From the NCBI RefSeq assembly GCF_019656075.1, contig NZ_BPKZ01000002.1, forward strand, positions 1 to 64,000: a DNA stretch of 64,000 bases, written 5' to 3'. This DNA is from Leuconostoc palmae. GTDB taxonomy: Bacteria > Bacillota > Bacilli > Lactobacillales > Lactobacillaceae. Shown here piece by piece: positions 7,827 through 15,907 of the stretch. Both the position numbers and the translations under genes were made by a program. Numbering within the stretch: position 1 is the first letter of the stretch; each line of letters starts with the position of its first letter. The notes under the pieces are model-generated. The model did no database searches and was not told the origin of the DNA. It saw only the letters and a program-made list of their open reading frames with translations.

Positions 7827-8963
7827 TTAAACAACATCTAAATGTAAGTCATTTGGCTTTGTTTTACCTGTTTTTTTAAGTAAGAAATACATTGCCAAGC
7901 AAGCAACTACAGGAACTACTATACCAAATACAGCAACAATTAATAAACCTCGAGGGTTTGTTGATGCTAGAGCAATTGGTGCGATAAATCCGTTTAATCC
8001 TAATCCGGCAATTGCGAAAGGTACTTTCAAGTTGAAAACACCGACAGCCATCATGGCCGATAATCCAGCAACTACAGCTGGACCAAATAATAGTAATGGA
8101 CTTTTAAGAAGATTAGGGAATTGAACTTTTGGTGTAACAATTGTTTGCGCAAAATTAGCACCAAGATCATTTTGTTTCCAACCCATTGCAGTGTAGACGA
8201 CAAATCCAGAGGTGGTACCAATTAACGCAGCGCCTCCTGACAGTGGATCAAGCATAACAGCAATTGCAAGTGCTGCTGATGAAGCAGGTGTCATTAGGAA
8301 TAAAAACCAAACAAAAGAAACGACAAATGCGCCTAGAAAAGGATTTACTTTCATTGTTGAAGCTAACGATTCAGAAACCCAGTTTAAAAATGGTGTAGTA
8401 ACTGAAGCCGTTGCAAGTCCAAAAAATGTTCCTGCTAATGTTGCAGATAAAGGAACTAACATCATGTCTAATGGTGTTTTTCCTGTAAGCCAATTACCAA
8501 CAAATACAGCAGCTAGTGCTGCTAAAACAGCTGAAACAGGTTGACCAGAAGTCATTATAAGTGATCCTGCTGCTTGGTTAGCAACCCAACCAGTTGCTGT
8601 ATGTGTTGCTGGCGAAACTGCTGATGTGAAATAAACGGCATTTGATCCAACTGTAGCAGCAATTAAAGCGGCACCAGTTGTTAAAATGTTGGCGCGCATC
8701 ATGATAGCAATACCGACGCCAAGCGCTGGAGCGAGCATTTTTTGTCCCATCAACCCTGCTTGGATGAGTGGTGTGTAATGAAAGAGATTACCAATTGATG
8801 ACATCAATAATCCCATACCTAAGACAGCTAATATGGCATTTGAAATGCCTGTTGAAATATCAAATACCATTTCACGAGCTGTGCGAGGTTGTGTTTTTTT
8901 GTCTAAAAGTGTCATATCACTTTCAGCCTTTTTTGGCCCATTTGTTGTTGCTGATACATCCAT
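7827..8963 (-). CDS. PTS_EIIC_2 / PfoR-like integral membrane protein
   Basis: 378 residues from the ATG at 8963 with a strong GGGAGGA ribosome binding site; a longer reading to 8999 has none. A hydrophilic N-terminus (about 40 residues) precedes nine to ten hydrophobic segments. Family-typical signatures include MTPASSAALAIAV, IVTPKVQFPN and AGLGLNGFIAP. Proteins of this family are annotated as 'PTS transporter subunit IIC' or, from perfringolysin regulation, 'PfoR', but lack the EIIA/EIIB partners and phosphorylation sites of real PTS. No EIIA or EIIB gene is nearby. The leader encodes an Ile/Val-rich peptide and ilvE follows, so I infer a role in branched-chain amino acid or keto acid transport. 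Family is confident; substrate is inference. Confidence 0.8.
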   Translation of the reverse strand: MDVSATTNGPKKAESDMTLLDKKTQPRTAREMVFDISTGISNAILAVLGMGLLMSSIGNLFHYTPLIQAGLMGQKMLAPALGVGIAIMMRANILTTGAALIAATVGSNAVYFTSAVSPATHTATGWVANQAAGSLIMTSGQPVSAVLAALAAVFVGNWLTGKTPLDMMLVPLSATLAGTFFGLATASVTTPFLNWVSESLASTMKVNPFLGAFVVSFVWFLFLMTPASSAALAIAVMLDPLSGGAALIGTTSGFVVYTAMGWKQNDLGANFAQTIVTPKVQFPNLLKSPLLLFGPAVVAGLSAMMAVGVFNLKVPFAIAGLGLNGFIAPIALASTNPRGLLIVAVFGIVVPVVACLAMYFLLKKTGKTKPNDLHLDVV

Positions 8964-9030
8964 AATAAATTCCTCCCGAAAGTAAATGCCTATTTCCAAG
9001 ACGATTGGATAAGGCTATGTATTAAAAAAC

Positions 9031-9066
9031 AAAAGAAAAAGGCGCTAGTTTTAACTAGCGCCTTTT
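9031..9066 (-). terminator. Leader terminator (attenuator) before the PTS_EIIC_2 gene
   Basis: Perfect 10-bp GC-rich stem (9041-9050 with 9053-9062). On the minus strand it is followed by TTTTTCTTTT. It lies between the leader peptide and the membrane protein gene, so it must be read through for expression. Confidence 0.88.
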
Positions 9067-9100
9067 AAAAAATGAAGTCATACAACAACATTCTTCTCAC

Positions 9101-9156
9101 GCCAGTCGAGAGGATGACTTCTCGACTGGTAGCAAAAATAGACCAGCGAGAAGTCA
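9101..9156 (-). promoter_or_regulatory. Competing hairpins of the Ile/Val leader
   Basis: Segment 9115-9130 can pair with 9141-9156, which includes the leader stop codon, in a 15-bp stem with one bulge. Alternatively, its inner part 9120-9129 can pair perfectly with 9102-9111. Part of the same segment (9114-9121) can also pair with 9074-9081, near the terminator. Mutually exclusive pairing next to a regulatory peptide is the hallmark of transcription attenuation. How the last pairing disarms the terminator is not clear from the sequence. Confidence 0.65.
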
Positions 9157-9219
9157 CATAATAATGACGACGTTGATCTTAATAATGCTTGTGAAATTGT
9201 TTGTGCTGTGACTACACAT
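9154..9219 (-). CDS. 21-residue leader peptide rich in Ile and Val
   Basis: Starts 30 bases downstream of the -10 box, with AAGGA nine bases before the ATG. The peptide is MCSHSTNNFTS followed by IIKINVVIIM, so seven of the last ten residues are Ile or Val, and it stops exactly where the first hairpin begins. This is the pattern of ilv-type leader peptides, in which ribosome stalling at Ile/Val codons under starvation changes leader folding. It is too short for most gene finders. Control of the downstream membrane protein and ilvE is inferred. Confidence 0.75.
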   Translation of the reverse strand: MCSHSTNNFTSIIKINVVIIM

Positions 9220-9249
9220 TTTTCTTGTTCCTTTTATTTGATGTTTTTT

Positions 9250-9278
9250 ATTATGACGCTATGATTAAAAAATGTCAA
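9250..9278 (-). promoter_or_regulatory. Strong promoter of the leader-PTS_EIIC_2-ilvE unit
   Basis: Consensus -35 TTGACA (9278-9273) and -10 CATAAT (9255-9250) with a 17-bp spacer on the minus strand. Confidence 0.88.
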
Positions 9279-9369
9279 TACTCTAATTTTAAATTAATTG
9301 AATTTGATATAATATAATTAATTTATATAGAAATAAAGTTGCATAAATTCATAAAAGGAGATTAGGAAT

Positions 9370-10311
9370 ATGTTACTTTTAGCAGTGAAAGCTTTAACAT
9401 TTAAAAATCGTCAATTTTTATCGCGATATGGTATTGATGTTGTTACACCTGATACTGTGACAAATAATCAAATTCCGGAAATCGTTATCAGTTATGCATG
9501 GGATAATATAATTGGTGATAAAATGCTGAACAATCCTAGTTCTAAATTAAAATGGATTCAAGCACAATCAGCAGGAGTAGACTATTTGCCATTAGAACTA
9601 TTAAAAAAACGTGGTATTACAGTAACAAATGCAAGTGGTTTAAAGGCAATCCCAATTGCTCAAACGGTAATTGGCTATATTTTATATTTTGCTCGAGGGT
9701 TAAATATTTATGCAACAAGACAACATTGGGAACCTTTTACAAATCAATATTTGATTAATGAATTGCCAGTTTTGGTTTTTGGTACTGGTCGAATTGGTAG
9801 GCAAATTGCGTCTCATATCAAGTCATTTGGTGGTGTTGTTTATGGTGTTAATACTTCAGGTAGACCAGTTGAAGAATTTGATGAAATTTATTCAATTAAT
9901 AATTATCAAGAAGCTTTAGCTAAAGTTAAAATTGTTGTGGATGGATTACCGGGAACAGCTGAAACGCAAAATTTTTTTGACAGTCGTTTTTTTGAACAAG
10001 TTAATCAATTATTTCTATTTATTAATATTGGTAGAGGAACAACACTTAATCAGGAGGTATTACTTACTGCCATTGATGATTCTCGTGTTAAATATGCAGC
10101 ATTAGATGTGACAACACCTGAACCATTACCTAAAAATCATGTTTTATTTGAAAGACTACAAATTTTATTAACTCAACATACAAGTTGGGGAGAAAATGTT
10201 AATGCAGGTAGAATAGGGGGACTGTTTAGACTTTTCGAAAAAAATGTACCAGGATTTGTAGGAAATAAGAGTTTTAAATGTAATGTAGTTGATTTAGATA
10301 AGGGATATTAA
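9370..10311 (+). CDS. D-isomer-specific 2-hydroxyacid dehydrogenase
   Basis: 313 residues. The Rossmann motif GTGRIG (138-143) binds NAD(P). Catalytic residues are R222 in NIGRG, E251 in TPEP, and H270 in TQHTSW. It reduces 2-keto acids to D-2-hydroxy acids or the reverse. Exact substrate (glyoxylate/hydroxypyruvate, branched keto acids, lactate) cannot be told. It is shorter than D-lactate dehydrogenase and closer to the phosphoglycerate-dehydrogenase-like group. AAAGGAG precedes the ATG. It is transcribed divergently from the Ile/Val leader unit and shares its intergenic region; a TATAAT at 9308-9313 is its likely -10. Confidence 0.88.
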   Translation: MLLLAVKALTFKNRQFLSRYGIDVVTPDTVTNNQIPEIVISYAWDNIIGDKMLNNPSSKLKWIQAQSAGVDYLPLELLKKRGITVTNASGLKAIPIAQTVIGYILYFARGLNIYATRQHWEPFTNQYLINELPVLVFGTGRIGRQIASHIKSFGGVVYGVNTSGRPVEEFDEIYSINNYQEALAKVKIVVDGLPGTAETQNFFDSRFFEQVNQLFLFINIGRGTTLNQEVLLTAIDDSRVKYAALDVTTPEPLPKNHVLFERLQILLTQHTSWGENVNAGRIGGLFRLFEKNVPGFVGNKSFKCNVVDLDKGY

Positions 10312-10485
10312 GATCATTTAGTTATTTGAAAGTTACAACGAGTTGTTTTTAAACGTAGTATTGTCATATTAACTATAATTAAATAGTACTTTGAATGCTA
10401 TTTTTTTCATCAATACGCTCAAGTAATCATTTGAATAATGTTCTGTGTTAAAATAAAACTCAGATAAAACAATGGGGGCTTTGTT

Positions 10486-11802
10486 GTGGAGAAGTCAATA
10501 GACAAACGTGTCTTATTGAGATACAAGAATGTGATTAAAGGTCTTGATAAAAGGTGGCATAAATTAGATGACACACGTGTACCTTTTTTAAAAGAAATAT
10601 TAGGATGGTTAGGAAACCCTGATCAGCAATTGAAAATTATTCATATAACTGGAACCAATGGTAAAAGCTCGACAGTTGCTATGATGACAGCTATTTTAAA
10701 AGCTAATGATTATGTATGTGGGCACTTTTCGAGTCCATTTATTTTATCTTCAAGAGAACAAATTGGCATAAATGATGAATTTATATCTCCTCGTGATTTT
10801 TTAGTTCAGTATGATAGCGTGGTTAGTGTATTAAAAGTGCATCAAAAAGCAGCAAGTGATTTAACCTATTTCGAATACTTCACCTTAATTTCGTTACTTT
10901 ATTTTGCGGATAAAAAAGTTGATTTTGTTTTATTTGAAGCCGGGTTAGGTGGACTTAGAGATGCTACGAATGCAATTGAAATGCCGATGATTAGTGTGTT
11001 TACAAAAACAAGTATTGATCATGAAAATGCAATTGGTCATAATTTAGTCGAAATTGCTAAAAATGAAGCAGCAATTATCAAGAAAAATACTTTAGTTATT
11101 GATTATGCTGGGCAAGATATTACTGTGCGGCGTGTATTGAAAGAAAGAACTGAACAAGTGGGGGCAAAGTGGTTTGATCATACCCCTGATCAAATTATCA
11201 TCGCTAATACAATGCCAAATGGGCTTGACTTAATTATTAACGGTAAAAGTGGATACTTCTTAAATATGGCTGGCGCTTTTCAGGTAAACAACTTCAGCAT
11301 TGTATTACAGATAAAAGCCGCTCTTTTAGGTATGGGTTATCATTTTTCAACCGAAAAAACACAACTAGGATTATCTAATGTTAATATGTTAGGGCGAATG
11401 AATTATCATAGTGACTCAAATATATTGTTTGATGCGGCTCATAATGTTGATGGTATTAATGCGCTTGTTTCTGCATTGAATTCGTGGCACCTGAAAATTA
11501 AACCAACGCTTGTTTTAGGGGTTTTAAAAGACAAAGATTACCATGAAATGCTTGACATTATCATGCCCACTGTACAACGTGTGATTACTGTAACACCAAA
11601 TAATAAAACACGTGCACTTCCAGCTGAAGAATTAGCGGCAGAGATCATTGCGAATTATCCACATGTCGATGTTGAAATAGCTAGTGATGCATCTGCAGCT
11701 ATTTCATTGGCGATGAGAGTACGTGAATCTTCACAAGCACTCATTGTCGTTACAGGATCTTTTTATACATTAAGCGCGATACAAAAAGAAGGTAGAATAT
11801 AG
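10486..11802 (+). CDS. folC: Folylpolyglutamate synthase / dihydrofolate synthase
   Basis: 438 residues from a GTG at 10486, eight bases after GGGG; no better ATG exists nearby. Mur-ligase fold with the ATP P-loop TGTNGKSS (55-62), the FEAGLGG-DAT motif typical of FolC, and DAAHN in the C-terminal domain. It adds glutamate to folates, and possibly to dihydropteroate, in the cytoplasm. The 170 bases upstream hold nothing identifiable beyond AT-rich sequence. A second, broken folC copy lies at 54835-55998, so this is the functional copy of the window. Confidence 0.93.
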   Translation: MEKSIDKRVLLRYKNVIKGLDKRWHKLDDTRVPFLKEILGWLGNPDQQLKIIHITGTNGKSSTVAMMTAILKANDYVCGHFSSPFILSSREQIGINDEFISPRDFLVQYDSVVSVLKVHQKAASDLTYFEYFTLISLLYFADKKVDFVLFEAGLGGLRDATNAIEMPMISVFTKTSIDHENAIGHNLVEIAKNEAAIIKKNTLVIDYAGQDITVRRVLKERTEQVGAKWFDHTPDQIIIANTMPNGLDLIINGKSGYFLNMAGAFQVNNFSIVLQIKAALLGMGYHFSTEKTQLGLSNVNMLGRMNYHSDSNILFDAAHNVDGINALVSALNSWHLKIKPTLVLGVLKDKDYHEMLDIIMPTVQRVITVTPNNKTRALPAEELAAEIIANYPHVDVEIASDASAAISLAMRVRESSQALIVVTGSFYTLSAIQKEGRI

Positions 11803-11886
11803 TGTGTTTTCAAGGCCGGATAACTGACAGACAGGGTTAAAATGTGTTATGATTGTACTCACTTACATTTCACAAGGAGAATAATC

Positions 11887-12987
11887 ATGGCACCTCAAAC
11901 ACAAGCTACTACTTTTTGGGATGACATTGTCACTAAAGCACAGTCTAGTAATCAATCAAATATAAAATTGCCATTTTTTAGCTTGGCTCCAATGGAAGCC
12001 GTAACAGATACAATATTTAGACGAGTTGTTGAAAAAGCAGCCGCACCAGATGTTTACTATACGGAATTTACGAATGCTAGTTCCATGGTTCACCCTAAAG
12101 CTAAGTTTTCGGTACAAGGTAGATTAGCTGTTGCTAAAGGAGAAACATTTCCTGTAGCTCAAATATGGGGATCAAAACCTGAAGATATTGCAGGTGCATC
12201 AATGTTGTTGCCAGAAATGGGTTATCAGGCTGTCGATATCAATATGGGCTGTCCAGATGCAACAGTTATTAAAAATAGTGCAGGGTCTGACTTAATTAGA
12301 CATGCTGATTTGGCTGAGCAGATAATTGTAGCTGCCAAAAAATCTAATTTACCTGTTTCTGTTAAAACTCGGTTGGGATTCCATAAAGCAGAAGAATTTC
12401 GCGAGTGGTTGCCTGTTATCCTAAAACAAAATGTTGCTGTATTGACAGTTCATTTGCGATCACGTAAGGAAATGTCAAAAGCACCTGCTCATGTAGAGTA
12501 TATTGATGAAATTTTAGCTTTACGGGATAATATTGCGCCAAGTACCCTCATTCAAATTAACGGAGATATCAAAAATCGTAAGCAAGGACTTGAACTAGTT
12601 AGACAACATCCAGGCATTGACGGTATTATGATTGGACGTGGTATCTTTGAAAATCCATATGCGTTTGAACAGGAGCCTACACAACATACATTGGAAGAAT
12701 CAATAGAGTTATTACGCTTACAGTTGAATCTTTTTGATGAAGTTAATAGTGCTGGAACACCTAAACATTTTGAAGCCTTAAAGCGATATTTCAAAATTTA
12801 TTTACGTGGTTTTGCACATGCATCTAGTTTGAGACAGCTTTTGATGGAAACACATACCACTGAAGAAGTGCGTACGATACTAGATCGAGAACTTACTAGA
12901 GTTTATCAAAATGTTGCTGAAGATCAACATATTTATCGAGATAATGAAGCAGTATATGCTGAAATGTCGGTAAAAAAATCAAAATAA
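11887..12987 (+). CDS. dus: tRNA-dihydrouridine synthase
   Basis: 366 residues from the ATG at 11887 with AAGGAG upstream. The reading from 11842 has no ribosome binding site. TIM-barrel FMN enzyme with LAPMEAVTD near residue 33, catalytic Cys122 in DINMGCPD, VKTRLGF, INGDI and the phosphate-binding IGRGIF motif. It reduces specific uridines in the D-loop of tRNA. Assignment to a DusB-like or other subgroup is not possible by eye. A CTGACA/TATGAT pair with 18-bp spacing about 50 bases upstream may be its promoter. Confidence 0.92.
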   Translation: MAPQTQATTFWDDIVTKAQSSNQSNIKLPFFSLAPMEAVTDTIFRRVVEKAAAPDVYYTEFTNASSMVHPKAKFSVQGRLAVAKGETFPVAQIWGSKPEDIAGASMLLPEMGYQAVDINMGCPDATVIKNSAGSDLIRHADLAEQIIVAAKKSNLPVSVKTRLGFHKAEEFREWLPVILKQNVAVLTVHLRSRKEMSKAPAHVEYIDEILALRDNIAPSTLIQINGDIKNRKQGLELVRQHPGIDGIMIGRGIFENPYAFEQEPTQHTLEESIELLRLQLNLFDEVNSAGTPKHFEALKRYFKIYLRGFAHASSLRQLLMETHTTEEVRTILDRELTRVYQNVAEDQHIYRDNEAVYAEMSVKKSK

Positions 12988-13027
12988 AATTCTAAAATCT
13001 TGGTTATACAAGTGATTTAGTTTAATC

Positions 13028-13053
13028 AGCTTGTTTTACACCAAGCTTTTTTT
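13028..13053 (+). terminator. Terminator of dus
   Basis: Stem AGCTTG/CAAGCT with an 8-base loop and seven T. It directly abuts the -10 box of murE. Confidence 0.78.
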
Positions 13054-13060
13054 GTATAAT
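13031..13060 (+). promoter_or_regulatory. murE promoter, apparently leaderless
   Basis: -10 TATAAT (13055-13060) lies 6 bases before the ATG, which puts transcription start on the start codon. The best -35 is TTGTTT (13031-13036) at 18 bp, inside the dus terminator hairpin. No ribosome binding site precedes the ATG. Confidence 0.6.
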
Positions 13061-13066
13061 GAATTC

Positions 13067-14560
13067 ATGAAATTAACCAGTAAATCAGTAACAGAACTAT
13101 TAAAACATCATAATTTGTTAGTATCTAATCCGAATATAGATCAAGAAATAACATTTGATTTTCTACATTATGACACAAGAGAAGTTGAAAATAATACTCT
13201 TTTTGTCGTAAAAGGCGCTTTTAAAGCAAAGTATCTGGAGGGGCTGTTGGGCAATGTGACAGCTCTGGTAACTCAGAAATTGTTGCCAATTGAAATGCCA
13301 CAATGGATAGTTTCTGATGAGCAAAAAGCATTGTCAGTATTATCTATGGCTTTTTTTGATTACCCACAAGATAGTTTGTGGATAGGCGCTTTTACTGGAA
13401 CAAAAGGAAAAACTACTGCTGCTTATATGGTATTTAACATATTGCAGCATATGACTAATCAAAAAACAGCGTTGTTTTCAACAGTAGATCGTATTACAGG
13501 CAATAATCTAGAAGATAAGAAAAAATCTGATTTGACTACTCCAGAATCATATGAGTTGTTCAAAGATATGAGAAGAGCAGTTGATAATGGGATGACACAT
13601 TTAATTATGGAGGTGAGTTCCCAAGCTTATCTTAAACAACGTGTTTATGGATTACGCTATCAAGTAGGTGCTTTTTTGAATATATCTCCAGATCATATTG
13701 GTCCAAATGAACACCCTAATTTTGAGGATTACTTAGCACATAAACTCATGCTTTTTGATAATTCAGATCAAGTTATCATTAATGCTGAAAGTGATCAATT
13801 CATGAAGATTAGTCGTTATGCCAGTAAAAATCATAATGAAATTTATACATATAGCCAATTTGACAAAGGAGGTGAATTTACTTTCACTTCTAAAAAAAGC
13901 GCAATTCATGAAAGTAAGTTTATAGTGAAAGATAGCAGATTTACTGAAATGAATGGTGAGTATCGCCTAAATCTACCAGGTGATTTTAATGAGTCAAACG
14001 CTTTGGCTGCGCTAATTATGTCTGCTATGGCTGGTGCACAGCATGAAGATATGGTGAAAGGCCTTGATCAAGTTTTTATACCAGGACGCATGTTGAGCTT
14101 ACCGATTCACGGACATGGAGTGGCGTTTGTTGATTATGCACATAATTATGCATCAATGAAAGCACTTTTGAGTTTTGCACAAAATCAGTACCCCTCTGGG
14201 AAAGTCATTGTTGTTGTTGGAGCACCAGGAAATAAAGGCGTTTCTAGACGAGCCGACTTTGGAAAAGTTGTGTCGGAGTTTGCTGATGTTGTTTTTCTAA
14301 CAGCAGATGATCCACAATTTGAATCACCACAAGCGATTGCACATGAAATTGCTGAACATATTAGTAATGAAAAGTTAGCAATCTATTTTGATATGAATAG
14401 AATAAGTGCAATCAATAAAGCCTTATCACTTGCTAATGATGAAGATATAGTGATTGTTGCCGGAAAAGGTGAAGATCCTTACCAAAAGGTAAATGGTATT
14501 GATGAACCTTATATTGGCGATTATCAAGTTGTTAAAAATTTTGCACAACAGTATATTTAA
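13067..14560 (+). CDS. murE: UDP-N-acetylmuramoyl-tripeptide synthetase (MurE)
   Basis: 497 residues from the ATG at 13067; the TTG at 13031 lies within the upstream terminator. Mur-ligase order is N-terminal UMT-binding domain, central ATPase with TGTKGKTT (110-117) and MEVSSQ, and C-terminal ligase domain with DYAHN. The residue-3-specifying loop reads DDPQ rather than the DNPR of diaminopimelate enzymes, which suggests an L-lysine adding enzyme, as in Leuconostoc and other lactic acid bacteria. It acts in cytoplasmic peptidoglycan precursor synthesis. The ATG has no Shine-Dalgarno sequence and sits at the expected transcription start. Confidence 0.92.
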   Translation: MKLTSKSVTELLKHHNLLVSNPNIDQEITFDFLHYDTREVENNTLFVVKGAFKAKYLEGLLGNVTALVTQKLLPIEMPQWIVSDEQKALSVLSMAFFDYPQDSLWIGAFTGTKGKTTAAYMVFNILQHMTNQKTALFSTVDRITGNNLEDKKKSDLTTPESYELFKDMRRAVDNGMTHLIMEVSSQAYLKQRVYGLRYQVGAFLNISPDHIGPNEHPNFEDYLAHKLMLFDNSDQVIINAESDQFMKISRYASKNHNEIYTYSQFDKGGEFTFTSKKSAIHESKFIVKDSRFTEMNGEYRLNLPGDFNESNALAALIMSAMAGAQHEDMVKGLDQVFIPGRMLSLPIHGHGVAFVDYAHNYASMKALLSFAQNQYPSGKVIVVVGAPGNKGVSRRADFGKVVSEFADVVFLTADDPQFESPQAIAHEIAEHISNEKLAIYFDMNRISAINKALSLANDEDIVIVAGKGEDPYQKVNGIDEPYIGDYQVVKNFAQQYI

Positions 14561-14573
14561 TTCAGTAATTATA

Positions 14574-14616
14574 AAACTTACATTTATCCTAAGCTGGGGT
14601 TGGTGTAAGTTTTTTT
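14574..14616 (+). terminator. Terminator of murE
   Basis: Stem AAACTTACA/TGTAAGTTT closes a 21-base loop and is followed by a T run. Confidence 0.75.
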
Positions 14617-14631
14617 GTCGATTAAAATTTC

Positions 14632-14651
14632 TCTATATGATATCATATAGA
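14632..14651 (+). promoter_or_regulatory. Perfect 20-bp palindrome over the RHH gene promoter (operator)
   Basis: TCTATATGATATCATATAGA is identical to its reverse complement and ends one base before the RHH gene's ATG. It contains TATGAT (14636-14641), the only reasonable -10. A ribbon-helix-helix protein is encoded directly downstream, and such proteins bind palindromes as dimers, so an autoregulatory operator is the natural reading. Confidence 0.65.
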
Positions 14652-14652
14652 T

Positions 14653-15006
14653 ATGACAAAAAATAGTGATAAACTACACAAAAAATCAGGGAATATTCCA
14701 TTAAGAATAAATCCTGAATTACATGAAGAACTAGCAAGACATGCTATTCAAGAAGGACGTTCGTTAAATAATTATTTAACAAAACTTTTAGAAGAATGTA
14801 TACATCCCAAAACTTTTGAAGATCGACAGTTTGTTGGGAATGTCGTTTCCGGTGAAAACTTTGACTTAGATAGTCAGCTGGTTAAAATATCGGGTATTTA
14901 TTATCGCTTTTTGATTGAAAATGCTCAGAAGATTAATGTTCAAAAAAAATATGTCATTATTGAAGCAAATGGAAATGTCTTAACATTAAGAGAATTAAAA
15001 TCGTAA
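14653..15006 (+). CDS. Ribbon-helix-helix (HicB/Arc-like) DNA-binding protein
   Basis: 117 residues. Residues 14-47 form a typical ribbon-helix-helix: a PLRINPELHEELARHAI strand-helix part, then GRSLNNYLTKLLEE. This is the fold of HicB-type antitoxins and Arc/CopG repressors. The C-terminal 65 residues are beta-rich and unassigned. There is no ribosome binding site and the gene starts almost at its presumed transcription start. No HicA toxin gene is adjacent. Instead the next gene, 23 bases on, encodes an SPFH/band-7 protein. The likely role is a transcriptional autorepressor of this two-gene unit. Confidence 0.78.
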   Translation: MTKNSDKLHKKSGNIPLRINPELHEELARHAIQEGRSLNNYLTKLLEECIHPKTFEDRQFVGNVVSGENFDLDSQLVKISGIYYRFLIENAQKINVQKKYVIIEANGNVLTLRELKS

Positions 15007-15029
15007 AATAAGAATAAAATGGAGAAATA

Positions 15030-15848
15030 ATGTTGTTTTTTAAAATTGTACCTCAAAATAATGTTGGATTAGTAGAAACGCTTGGCAAGTATAGTAACCG
15101 AAAAGAGGCTGGATTGCATTTCTATATTCCTTTCTTTCAAAGAATCAGAAAAGTGAGTCTAGCTATGAGACCACTAAGATTACCAGATTACTCAGTTATA
15201 ACGGCAGATAATGCTGATATAAAAGCAAGTGTTACATTAAATTATCATGTCACTGATGCGATAAAGTATATGTATGAAAATACGGATTCAGTTGAATCTA
15301 TGGCGCAACTAGTTCGTGGACATTTAAGAGATATTATTGGGCGTATGGAATTGAATGAGGCACTTGGTTCCACTACTAAAATTAACGTTCAATTAGCTGA
15401 AGCTATTGGTGATTTAACTAATACATACGGTATTAATGTTGACAGAATTAATATCGATGAGCTACGTCCATCAATTTCTATTCAAGAAGCAATGGACAAA
15501 CAATTAACTGCTGATCGTGAGAGAGTGGCTACAATTGCAAAAGCTGAGGGAGAGGCACGTTCAATTGAGTTAACAACAAAGGCAAAAAATGATGCTTTAA
15601 TGGCAACAGCTAAAGCAGAAGCTGATGCTACGAAAACACGAGCAGATGCTGAACGATATCGTATAGATACGGTTCAATCTGGGCTTACTAATGCAGATGA
15701 TAAATATTTTCAGAATCAATCAATCAATGCCTTTACAACCTTAGCAGAATCGTCAGCGAATCTAGTTGTAGTAGATAGTCAAAAAATTGATAACTTGGGA
15801 CAGCTTCCAATAAAAGGAAAATTGCTAGAAAAAGGTTTTCAAGCATAG
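15030..15848 (+). CDS. SPFH/band-7 (stomatin-like) protein without membrane anchor
   Basis: 272 residues. Begins directly with KIVPQNNVGLVETLGKYS, the start of the SPFH domain (about 5-175), followed by the charged Ala/Glu-rich coiled coil (about 165-225) and a C-terminal tail. Bacterial QmcA/slipin relatives have a hydrophobic N-terminal segment before this point; here only MLFF remains. It may associate with membranes through oligomerisation or a hairpin. GGAG ribosome binding site. It is usually linked to membrane microdomains or proteostasis. Co-transcribed with the RHH protein. Confidence 0.85.
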   Translation: MLFFKIVPQNNVGLVETLGKYSNRKEAGLHFYIPFFQRIRKVSLAMRPLRLPDYSVITADNADIKASVTLNYHVTDAIKYMYENTDSVESMAQLVRGHLRDIIGRMELNEALGSTTKINVQLAEAIGDLTNTYGINVDRINIDELRPSISIQEAMDKQLTADRERVATIAKAEGEARSIELTTKAKNDALMATAKAEADATKTRADAERYRIDTVQSGLTNADDKYFQNQSINAFTTLAESSANLVVVDSQKIDNLGQLPIKGKLLEKGFQA

Positions 15849-15907
15849 TGTTATGACTTTTAAAGCTAAACAATTGATTTGGAATAAACTTGTACAGAAA
15901 GAGAAAT

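Noticed and set aside
6729-8963. A sugar PTS operon reading of the membrane protein
   Set aside because: No EIIA, EIIB or sugar gene is nearby and PTS phosphorylation motifs are absent. The leader and ilvE point to branched-chain metabolism instead.
9001-9280. T-box control of the ilvE unit
   Set aside because: The leader lacks the TGGNACCGCG core that is clear in the argS and glyQ leaders; a leader peptide is present instead.
14653-15848. HicAB-type toxin-antitoxin module
   Set aside because: The RHH protein is HicB-like, but the partner is a clear SPFH protein and no small HicA-like toxin is encoded on either side.
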